From Monarcha castaneiventris obscurior (lineage: Eukaryota > Chordata > Aves > Passeriformes > Monarchidae), in the NCBI GenBank assembly GCA_026261815.1, contig JAMPIT010000493.1:8077501-8141500 (forward strand): DNA of 64,000 nucleotides, in the 5' to 3' direction. Below, piece after piece: positions 1 to 17,924 of the stretch. The first letter of the stretch is position 1; every line of letters starts with the position of its first letter. The notes beneath the pieces were generated by a model, which made no database searches, was not told the DNA's origin, and saw nothing but the letters and a program-made list of their open reading frames with translations. A program made the position numbers and the translations under genes.

Positions 1-283
1 AACAGCATAAAACCACCGTCCTCCTGCCTCACCACCCCCGAGCTACGAGCATCACCGTGGCTGTGGTAACTGTGCCGAGCCCCGTGGCCGTGCTGAGGCC
101 ACAGGGCAGACTGGGGGCCGTCACTGCACTCCAGGAGATGTCACTGGGAAATGTCATCGCCACATCTGGCATCAACTCACAGCTGCCTTTCCTGGGTGCC
201 GGGGGGTCTCCCGGCCAGACTGGATGTCAGAGGTGTGGATTAAAGGGCAGATCCATTCAGAGGGGCAGATCGCAGTCCGGGTC
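1..283. other. 5' flank of PSMD12, no gene recognised
   Basis: The left edge is moderately GC-rich and grades into the PSMD12 CpG island. Open frames here are short and overlap on both strands, as expected when stop codons are rare in GC-rich DNA, and none resembles a known protein. In mammals the next gene on this side is PITPNC1 in divergent orientation (from memory). None of its exons is visible, so it would lie further left if the synteny holds. Confidence 0.5.
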
Positions 284-461
284 GCCTCAAAGGGGCGGAC
301 CCCCACAGCGGGGCGGTCCCGGTGCCGCTCCCCTCAGGAGGGCCGCGGGCGGGGCGGGTCGCCTCAAAGGGGAGGACTGAGGCGCGCATCCCCACAGCGG
401 GGCGGTCCCGGTCCCGGTCCCGGTGCCGCTCCCCTCAGGAGGGCCGCGGGCGGGGCGGGTC
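284..461. repeat. Tandem duplication in the PSMD12 promoter
   Basis: Two head-to-tail copies, 284-360 (77 bp) and 361-461 (101 bp), both begin GCCTCAAAGGGG and end GGGCGGGGCGGGTC. The second copy is longer because of a short insertion (ggactgaggcgcgcat) and extra CCCGGT hexamers at 403-424. Each copy carries a G-quadruplex-type motif with four G-runs, at 340-358 and 441-459. Confidence 0.85.
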
Positions 462-628
462 CCCTCAGAGGCGGCACCGCCCCCGCCGCGGGTCCTGAGG
501 CGGCCGGGGGTGGCCGCAGCAGTGCCTGCTTGCGGCGGCGCGGGGCCCTTCGGTGGGGCTGCCCCCGGCGCGCCTGCGCGCGGGCCCGGCCGGTTCCGGT
601 GAGCGCTGAGGCGGCGGAGCGGGCGGAC
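284..628 (+). promoter_or_regulatory. PSMD12: PSMD12 CpG-island promoter and 5' UTR
   Basis: This is a very GC-rich, CpG-dense stretch running directly into the PSMD12 start codon. It has no TATA box. Visible motifs include an NRF1-like GCGCCTGCGC at 570-579, an ETS-like core ACCGGAAC on the minus strand at about 593-600, and many GGGGCGG GC boxes suitable for SP/KLF factors. The transcription start is not defined by sequence alone, but is probably within the last 100 bases before the ATG. The layout suits a broadly expressed housekeeping gene. Confidence 0.75.
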
Positions 629-9247
<8,619 letters not shown>

Positions 9248-9459
9248 GGTGCCTCAATAATCTCAGTGCTTTTAAAGAAGGCATTAAATCTTCATAATAG
9301 AGACTATTATTACAAGTGTGTATATGGTTTGTTTTCTCCCTGTCAAGCCTTCCTGGTCTAAAATTTAGAACATAATTCTGAAATTCCTGTTGACAATTAA
9401 GTTCCCTTGATTATTCATTCAGTTGTTAAATGTTTTTGCTACAATTGGTGAAAGAACAG

Positions 9460-9465
9460 AATAAA
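9460..9465 (+). terminator. PSMD12: PSMD12 polyadenylation signal (candidate)
   Basis: The first AATAAA after the stop codon, 213 bases downstream. It is followed within about 40 bases by a GT/T-rich stretch (cttgtgatttctttttttcc) that could serve as the downstream element. A second AATAAA lies at 9605-9610 and could give a longer 3' UTR. Confidence 0.6.
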
Positions 9466-9604
9466 ACTGTATTGCCTGTATAATAACAGTCTTGTGATTT
9501 CTTTTTTTCCATGTGTACCCTTATATCTGTCTAACACGTAATTTTGTGGTTATTTCATTACAGGATTATTTTTGAGGCTGTGATTGAGAGACTATACTGT
9601 AAAT

Positions 9605-9610
9605 AATAAA
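9605..9610 (+). terminator. PSMD12: Alternative PSMD12 polyadenylation signal
   Basis: A second canonical hexamer in an ATAATAAA context, 145 bases beyond the first. The T-rich downstream signal is weaker. Confidence 0.35.
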
Positions 9611-12600
9611 AACTTAGGGTTTTTACAAAGAGGTAACTTACAATGATAATATTGAGAAGTTATGTCAGTCTTTGAACAAAATTCTGGATGTTTATGCTTC
9701 TGAATAATGCTATTTCTTGTGATTTAGTACTAGAGTTAAAATTTCTTATTTAATTCTGAACTACCAGAGCAATTAATACACGAGTAAGTACCTAAATGTT
9801 GTTTGCAAGTCACTAAATTTGCCTGTTTTGTTGTTGCAGTTTGTAATGGCTACAATGGCAATGAATCAGTTAGCTAAGATGGTGCTTTGAAGCTGCTACT
9901 TCTCATCATGAGTATGTTACATTCTGAGCAGAGAATGCCTTTACTTTAACCTCCTTGAAATGGAGGGAAGCTGTGGACTTTTCCCCCTGCTCTGGTTTTT
10001 TAAGGAAGTAAAAGGGCAGCACAGATAGTGTAGTAAGAATCAATGGAACTTCCATTGAATTTGCTCTGGTTTGGAATGATTTTTAATGCTAGCCATAACT
10101 ATTCTGTTCATAATTAATTAAGTAGAGACTATAATTGTAAATGATGTATTGAGATACATATAAATCCCATCGCTTTACGAGCACTCTGAATTTCATTCAG
10201 AGTAATGCTCTTTTCATGTGAATACACTGAAATTGGGAAACTCCAAACAGGGATTTTGAGTGAGGGAAGTCTGAAGGGACAGGAAAAGATAGAAGCTTGT
10301 AAAGAGTATTTGCATTTGAAATGCAGACTTTGGTTATAGCTTATGGGAAATTTGGGAATGTAATTTGGAAGACTTGTAACTTTCAAAGCCTTACCAATCC
10401 AGCTCACTGCATTTGAACAACAAAAAGGCAGCTGTACTATCAGTGAGGGAAGGAAGAAGAGCAGGTGTTCAGAATGCACAGAATGTTTACCATCTAACTT
10501 CCTAAATTGTATTCTAATCCCAGTTGTACAGGTTGTTTAAAACCTTGTCATGACCATGTCTGAGCATGGGATGTTCTGGCCATTTGGAGGCTTTAGTAGC
10601 ATGAGCAAAACTGGCTGCTGTCAGAACAATGGACAAAGTAGCTTAAAAACCAATGTATCTTCTGGAAACCAAAGCAAGAGCTATCAGAGAGGGGAACAAT
10701 GGGTCATCAGGGGAAGCGGGAACTTGCCTCTCCCTGTTCTTATCATAAACATTTTCCTTCCATTTGCTATCTGGTCTGGAATCTTAAACCCCAAGCATTT
10801 ATCAGCCTCTGATGCTTCTACCAGATGAGATATGTTGGACCTGTTTCCCCAGCCAACCCTCTTTTCCTTTTTATCCTAGAGTGGAATGTTTCAGTGGTTC
10901 CCTGGCTCCCCTTTCTGTTTCTCGCAGATTCTCCTCTCTCTCTGGCCTGGCTCTATCCCTCTCTGCTGTCTTTGGCTGCATTTAGAGCACGAGTTTGTTG
11001 GAGAGAGGAGATGGTTTCTCTCCCCTCACAACCACCTTTTGCTGTCAGCATTAGAAAGAACATGGAAGAACTCTTAATCTTTCAGCAGTTCAGGTATATC
11101 CTTAAAAGTCAGTTCAGAAGTATTATAAAGGTTCTTCACTTTCATGGTCTGTGTTCATGCCAAAGATCCACAAAGATCATGCTCTCTTCTCTGCCTTTTG
11201 ATCTGAAATATATTTGTGTTCACACTTGGAACACCTTAGTCTTGGCTTGGAACATACTGCCCAAGGCAGACTCCCCCCCTGTCCTGAGAGAGAGAGGCTT
11301 CTGCTGTGTTCTGAGTGCTAACAAGCACCAGAAGCAAGAATCCCTCAGGGTGTCCCTCTCCATACATCACAAAATAAAAATAGAAGTTTTAAGACAAAAC
11401 TCTGGGATTATTAGGCTATAGGGTAATTCCAAGTGAGTGGAAAAGAATCTATTTAACCTGAAGTTTGGGTTTGGTGGTTTTTTTTTTTTTGCTTGCAGAC
11501 TACCATTGATGAAAGTGTATCTTGAGTCTTGTCTGGAAAAGGTTGTCACATTCAGGTTGCTAGGAAGAAAGCTATAAATTTTGCTGCCAGTTCATCTCAA
11601 GAATGCAGATATATGTCAGATACAACTCCTTCATGAGCAATTTAAAGGTCAGCATAAAGACATCCCAGCTTCTTAAAAAAATGCACAGACACTGAAGATC
11701 TTTGATCTTGACAGTGTGGGACCAAACTATCACATTACTCTGACCTTTGTAGTTTCTATTTTCTCAGTGTACCCTCAACATCCCCTTGTTGCTGGTTGCT
11801 TCTCAATGCTCTCATTTTGTGGATCAAAGGAAAAATGAATTAGTTTGAGTATTACTTGCTCTACAAATTACATGTGTTTAAGGAGTCCACGTTGAAATGT
11901 TACCCTTGGATAATTATGAAGTAAGATTAAAGTTGAGATCATCTGTTCATTAGAGGACTCTGGAGGAATTCCAGGGGAATTTTCATGCTGGAAAATCAAA
12001 ACTTGCTATTCTTCAGCCTAATAACCAGACATTAATGGCTGCCTGGAAACAGTTTGCTTTATTGTTTAGTAAAACTAAGAATTACTGTTGCTATCTAACT
12101 CCTGGTCTACCACTGCCTTGTTTGTGGAAGAGGGTAAACCACTTAACTTCTGTTACTTTCCCATGATGGCTGCTTCTGAGGGAGTTCAAAAATTTATAAA
12201 GGTCCAGTGTGCTAAGACAATAAAAACATTGCTCCTGTTGTTGCAATCTGTCTGGCACTTCCATTGAGAAAGGCCTCCTGTTGTTTTGTTCCTCGGGGAT
12301 GAACGATCTGTTCAAGAAGCCTGCTGGGATGTTGGGCTGCAGGGTCAGGGAGGCAATTCCCTGCTGACTGTATTCTATTATGTCCTTATTACTTTTACAT
12401 GTTAATTGTAATGGTTTTTCCTGTATTCTGGTTAGACATCATGAGTGGAGCTGATTGAAAATGGAGTTTTCTGTATTCACAAAATACCAGTTCCCAGAAA
12501 CAGGAGTGAACTTGAACATAGAATGGAAATTGATTTTCTGAATTTCCTGTGAAAGCAGAAGAGAAAGAAAAAAAGTAGCACTATAAGTTTCAAATAGAAT

Positions 12601-15600
12601 AGTTTTGTTTTGAAAATGTAGAAACAAAGCTGTAGTTGTGATTCCAAGTGTGCAGCTCATGGGCGAGCCAGGACTCCAGGGCATTTTGGCTACCAGCTCT
12701 CTCTTAGCCCTGGAGCAAGTGAGGGTTTGAGAGTTCCCAACTCTGCCAGAATCTGTGCCACACCTTTCAGCGCTCTGCTCAGATCTTGGCTTCATGGCAG
12801 GGAGCCTAGCAGCCCTGAGTGGCCCCAGGTTTTCAAACCCCTGGTTTTTGGCAAGGAGCCTGGATTCTCCAAGGACCAGGGCATGGCTCCTAGCTTCACA
12901 GAATAGGGGGGAGCCCTGTGAGCCGGCATCATTTACAGAATCCTGACTGAAGAGTGGGGAGACAGGATGTGTTAGGGCTTCTCTTAGGGATTCCTTGCAG
13001 ACATGGTCCCTGGCAGGGTGGGCTTTCTAAACTTACCGTAGGAAATTGCTATTTTCAGATTTGAGAGATTTCAAAATCCTAAAAAATGTACAAGTGGAAT
13101 TGAGTTTGGTATCACTGCGTTTGTTGGAGGGTTTTAAAAAATTTTACCATTATAATGAGTCCCTAGAAATATCACTGTTCGGCTTTTGAGGATCTGAATC
13201 CTGTCAAGTCTCATAATGCTGAGTGGGAATTGCTTGTCTTTGTTACTCTCTCATGTTTCCTCATTATGCCTTTGGTATTTCTTATATTTCCAACATCTGC
13301 TGTTGCTTTTCTTCTCCCCCCAGACTCCATGTGACCCCCTGCTCCTTTGGGCAGAAGTCTAGCACTCTGAGCTCTCCTCTTGCCATGAAACCCCATTGGT
13401 GAGCATAGCACACAGGATTCCAGGAATTTAGGATGTCTGGACAATTCTAGAAATGCAAGGCAGTAGTCAGCATGTAACACATCTGGTTCTGTGCCTCACC
13501 CAGTGCTCAGTGACAGCCTGGCTTGTCAGCTCATCCTGGGGGGGTGTGAATGATGTGTTGGAAGGCAAAATTGCAGCTTCCACTTGGGTAATACACATCA
13601 AGGAAAGAGAAAGAGAAAGAGATGTCTCATGTAGATATATATGGAGTTCCTCCCACAGTAGTAGCTAATATAATGAGCTTATTTCGTTCAATTATCCTTC
13701 AATACTGAATCGAAACATGTCAGTGAAAGCTACCAGGAGTCTCTTCCCAGGTAATCTGTAACCAGTTCCTGGGCCATACTCTGTCTTGTGGGATGTTATC
13801 ACAGAAATGGCTCTGAACTCAAATGTAGTGTTTTAGGCCCTTTGGATTTGGGATCTCATCCCTTAAGCCACTTGCTATATGATTCTCAATTTGAGCAGAA
13901 TTTCCAAGGTTAATGAGCACTTGGAGCCCCAATTTGTTTTGGACCAACAGTCTTCATCTTTCTATCTGGTAACAAAGACTTTGGAAGAGCTTGGAGGGGA
14001 CACCACATGGAAACAGGAGAGTTGTTCCAAGCTTGCAGGCTCAGTGGCAGTGCTTGCACAGGACAGTGCTTGGCAGCCACCCCCATCCTGGAGCTCCTGG
14101 CTCCCTCTCCAGCCTCTGGCACGTCCACTGAGGGTTTATGCAATAGAGTTGACCAGTTCACAAAATAGACTAAAACTTCCTTCATATGGAAGCTAAAAGG
14201 GTTAAAATTAGGTACCAAGATCATTAAAAGCAGTGGGTGCAAGGGCACAGGCTCCATTCTGTGTTTTATACATGGGGATTCCCCTGCTCCTATAGTCATT
14301 CCCAGCTCCTTTCTGGGCTGTTCTTACAGTGCAGAGTTGCCACCTTTTCACAGCAGCCTTTGCCTCTTGGTACTTGCAATCTGGAACTTTAAATCAGCAG
14401 AGACAGAGAGTAATAAGAATGGGGTCTGTCACTGAACAGAGCCTACTATAACTCAGTCACTGCCACACCACTTTTTCTTAGCACATTATATAAAAATACT
14501 GTCAGAACAAATGGACTCAAAAAAAGCTTATGTGAAAAATAAACCCAACTAAATTTCTGTCTTTTCCAAACTGAACTTCAGAGGATATAAGTTTAGATCT
14601 AAAACTATGCATATAAATATAATTTTGTCTTCCACTCATTTTTCTAATGATCATTTATTTTAAAGAAAACCTCTGCATTTTCCAGCAGAAAAAAATTACC
14701 AGTAATATAAAGCTCACTAGGAACCAAACACAACCAGCCTTGAAAGTAAAAGGACTAATTTCATTTCAACACCCTGGACTGAATGACACAAAGTTAGTTG
14801 GATCCCAAACATGGTTTCAGCTTTATCTGATTACTTCCTTGCACAGTGCCCATGAAAAACACAAGTCACAGCACCAGGAAAGGTGTCAGGCTGGCAGCAG
14901 GGACAGCAGACACGGCCTATGGTAAGTTACACAGGAGGGTTTTATCCTGAAATAGCATCTCTGCGTTGAGGCTGGGACCACCCACACTCCCCTCTGTGAC
15001 AGCACAACTGTACTCACGACTAGTTATGAAGTTGAATTAAAAATTGGACTGATTTAAGACTGGGGCTGCAAATGCAAAGGATTTATTTAGATTTATTTCC
15101 TCCTGTATTTACATTTTTGCAAGGAGCTCTCTCTTTATAAATGCATTACTGATGAATATTGAAAACCTTCTTGGGCACAAGTATTTTCTTGCAGTAGCAA
15201 TGCATCAGAGGCTTGGCTGGTGGTTAGTCTTCAAAGAGTTACGAGGCATTAGACGTAAATTTAAATATAAATGTAAATACATTTTACAGGAAGATCCAAT
15301 ACTAAAATGATCTGGATCTTATTTCAATTAAAGGGGAAGGAAAAGTTTTTAAAAAACACTGCAATCCTGTTTTGGTGGTAAACTTTCCTAAGATCCTGAA
15401 GTAAGCTGCTTTTCCCCAATTTCTTGTCCACTTTGCCCTAAAGCATAACAGCCTATGCAGAGCACAGGGCACCCATCCACGGCAGCTGAGCCGGTAACGC
15501 CTTGAAAAAGCCAGTTTGCAAAACAGCATAGGTATTAAGAACTGATTGCCAAAGAGTCTGAAAAAACAGCTAACAGGGAAGATTACTCCGTAAAAATAAA

Positions 15601-15900
15601 ACTGTTATGCAAAGCAGTTTCTGGGATTCATGAGCAGCCAGCAACGCGTTACCAGCAGTCCTTCAGCACAGGCGGATGGGTTTGGAAAACACGGTGACAG
15701 CGTGAGCTGCTCCAGCACCTGCGGCAGCCTCGGCACCCGGACCCGGGCTCCCCCAAGTTTCTTTAAGGGAAGGAACTTGAAAAAGCCACAGAAAAATAAT
15801 TTAAAAAACCCCAAAACAATCCAAACAAACAAACAAACAAACAAAATCCAACTCACACAGTAGAATAACTATGAGAAAAAGTAATTTCCAAGCTTTTTTC
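9611..15900. other. PSMD12-HELZ intergenic spacer
   Basis: About 6.3 kb of mostly AT-rich DNA with no recognisable exon, RNA gene or intact repeat. The longest open frame, 10825-11421 + (198 codons), is hydrophobic and serine-rich with no familiar motif, and I treat it as chance. A more GC-rich patch at about 12650-12960 and another at about 14000-14330 stand out. Simple repeats near the right end include (AAAC)n at 15822-15846. Confidence 0.7.
15822..15846. repeat. (AAAC)n microsatellite
   Basis: Six AAAC-type units upstream of the HELZ CpG island. Confidence 0.85.
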
Positions 15901-16164
15901 AGGGGTGGGCTCCGTGTCGCCGCTCTGGCCGGCGCCCCCCGCCTCCCGCCGGTACCGGCCCCGCCAGCGACCCTCGGGCTCCGCAGCTGCGCTCCGAGCC
16001 CAGGAAAGGGGAGGGGAAAAAAAAGTAAAAAATAAAGAAAACGCAGAACTCCCCCCGAAGCTGCCGTTGTCTAGCGCCGGTGGCGCGCGGGTGGCCCCGG
16101 ACGCTGTTCTGTGAGGGGACCCCAGCCTGCGCTTCAGCGGCCGCCGGGCTGAGGAGACAGCGGG

Positions 16165-16350
16165 TGCCAGTCCCCATCCTGGACCCGGACTCCATCCTCA
16201 CCTTCATCCCCATCCCCTATTCCGGACCGCGACCCTGTCCCCACCGCCGTTCCGACTCGGTCCTGGTCCCGGACCCGGACCCCATTCCTGTCCCCGTCCC
16301 AGTCCCCATCCCGCTGCCGTTCCCATTCTGGTCCCGTCCCGTCCCCTCAC
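16165..16350. repeat. Degenerate CCCNGT/CCCATC hexamer repeat
   Basis: About 185 bases of pyrimidine-biased hexamer-like units (gtcccc, atcccc, gtcccg, gacccg) upstream of HELZ. The open frame across it reads as alternating P with V, I, L, F or D, a by-product of the repeat rather than a real protein. The same CCCGGT-type unit occurs at the PSMD12 promoter (403-424). Confidence 0.7.
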
Positions 16351-16401
16351 ACCGCCGCCCTCCGCCTTCCGGGCCGGCGGCGGGCGGGGAGGGCCGGCCT
16401 T

Positions 16402-16421
16402 TCCCACAATGCTTTGTGGGA
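16402..16421. promoter_or_regulatory. HELZ: Inverted repeat in the HELZ core promoter
   Basis: Perfect 8-bp arms TCCCACAA and TTGTGGGA flank TGCT. The left half with its preceding T (TTCCCACA) also fits the RBPJ consensus YGTGRGAA on the minus strand. Which factor, if any, binds is unknown. Confidence 0.5.
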
Positions 16422-16463
16422 CGTTGACAAGTGGATCCAAGATGGCGTAGAAAGTAATGACAG
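16410..16463 (+). other. HELZ: HELZ non-coding exon 1 (5' UTR; start approximate)
   Basis: A strong donor, gacag|gtaagt, lies at 16463/16464 immediately downstream of the YY1-like element and inside the CpG island. This is the expected place for HELZ exon 1. The 5' edge is a guess. The exon contains two upstream ATGs. One (16442) is followed by GCG and then TAG. The other (16457) reads into the next exon if splicing is direct. Confidence 0.55.
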
Positions 16464-16781
16464 GTAAGTCGGGACTTCCCCGTCCGCCCCCGCGGGCACC
16501 GAGCGCGGCCCGCACCGGCCGCCGGCGGCCCCACCGCGCCCTCGGGAGACCCGCGGGGCCCCGCGGCCGGCGGGGCGGGCGGTGCGGAGCGCGGGGGCCG
16601 CGCGGTGCCGGCGGGAGCGGGCCCTGTGTCCGCGGAGGGCCTGCGGCGGCCGCCGCTCGCGGGGTGTTTACGGGGCGCTCGGCCGGACCCCGGCGCCGCC
16701 GCGCTGCCCAGGGCCCGCGGGCGGGCGGAGCGGCCCCGCGCCGAGGGCCCGGCCCGGAGAGCCGGGGATGCCTCGCACAAG

Positions 16782-16822
16782 CCGGGGGTGCTCCGGGGGG
16801 GGATGCAGGGGGGGGTGGGAGG
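16782..16822. other. HELZ: G-run cluster in the HELZ CpG island
   Basis: Runs of five, eight, eight and three G separated by short loops, on the transcribed-gene (non-template) strand at the start of HELZ intron 1. The pattern fits a G-quadruplex motif. Confidence 0.6.
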
Positions 16823-17876
16823 CAGCTTTGTTTTTGTACCGGGCGGGGCGGGAGGGGACGGGAGAGACGGCCAGGAAATAACAATGGTGAAATAGAAGTG
16901 AAAAAAAAATGGGGTAGGTAGGGTTTGTGGAGGGATGGAAAAATAAATTGGAAGAATTTAACAGCTGTTGTAAAATTACCCCCTCGGAGCGGCTGAAGGG
17001 TGGGCAGATGAGCTTATGTTTTTGTTTTCTGCAGGAGGCTTTGGCAGGGAGAGTGGAGTGAAGTTGGGAGGTTTAACACAGGTCCTGAGAGCAGCTTTTA
17101 TACCGTGGAGCAGCTCTGAAACTGAGAACAGGAGAGTTTCCACTGCACATTGCAACACAGTCCTTCCAGCAGACACTTGTATATGTATTTTTAGGGCAAA
17201 TCCCCAGGCAGGAGAAGGATCTGTGCTACCCCTCCTGTGGTGGGACGTGTCCTTTTGTTAATTTCCAAAGGAGTGCAGTTGTTTTGGCTTCAGCGCTTTG
17301 TTAGGCAATTGTTTTCTGATTAGAGTAATATGATTAAACATATCATTGATGGAAATTAAGAAATAACTGCAGGGAAACAGTTGCAAGGCTGCTTCCCAGT
17401 TAATGAGAAAATGAGTAAGAGTTAACAAGGTAATAGGATTTTTGCATTATCAAAAGGTACAGCGAGCTTGAGAGGAAGTTTTGAAATAACACATTTCACT
17501 TTTCATTGAAAAAATAGAAGAATTCAATTGTGAGACAGAAATATGCTCTGAAATTGAATATCCCCATTGATAGATTGAGTATATCAGCATGGCTGGTCCT
17601 CTTGGGGTGGTTTGGATTGTTGACGTCGTCTGATGTTGTTGTTCTTAATAAATAGTGTAATTGAAGCAAGGCAAAGGATAAAATACACCACCTGCCATTA
17701 TTTATATAAGAAAAGACATGTTCCTTTATAAAAAATAAAAAATTAAGCAAATTATACTTGGCAAGTTTGCATTATTTTCCAAGACTGATAGGCAGAACAG
17801 GGAGGCTTTGAAATAATGTGTGTTAAATTCAGTTGTTTCAGTACTTTTGAGCCATAGCAGGTTGTGAATGAAAACT

Positions 17877-17924
17877 CTCTTTTTTCTTTTTTTCTTTCTT
17901 TTTTTTTTTTTTTTTTTTTTTTTT
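17877..17924. repeat. T-rich tract with C interruptions
   Basis: About 48 bases almost entirely T, with a pure 26-base run at its 3' end. It could be a decayed retroposon tail on the minus strand, but no body is recognisable. Confidence 0.85.

Larger units (their letters stand above)
15901..16440 (+). promoter_or_regulatory. HELZ: HELZ CpG-island promoter
   Basis: GC content and CpG density rise abruptly near 15900 and stay high to about 16850. There is no TATA box. The proximal part holds an 8-bp inverted repeat (arms TCCCACAA and TTGTGGGA, 16402-16421). It is followed by a YY1/TISU-like CAAGATGGCG at 16438-16447, a motif usually found at or just downstream of transcription starts. This suggests a start near 16410-16435, by inference. 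Confidence 0.75.

Noticed and set aside
12328..12372. Short stretch resembling the sense strand of a CR1 (ggctgcagggtcagggagg...)
   Set aside because: Only about 40 bases look similar, which is too little to claim a repeat by eye.
16204..16921. Several 100-226 codon open frames on both strands in the HELZ CpG island
   Set aside because: Overlapping frames on both strands with P/R/G/A composition are typical of stop-poor GC-rich DNA. None resembles a known protein.
17877..17924. T-rich tract as the tail of a processed pseudogene
   Set aside because: No gene-like body precedes it on the minus strand and no target-site duplication is visible.
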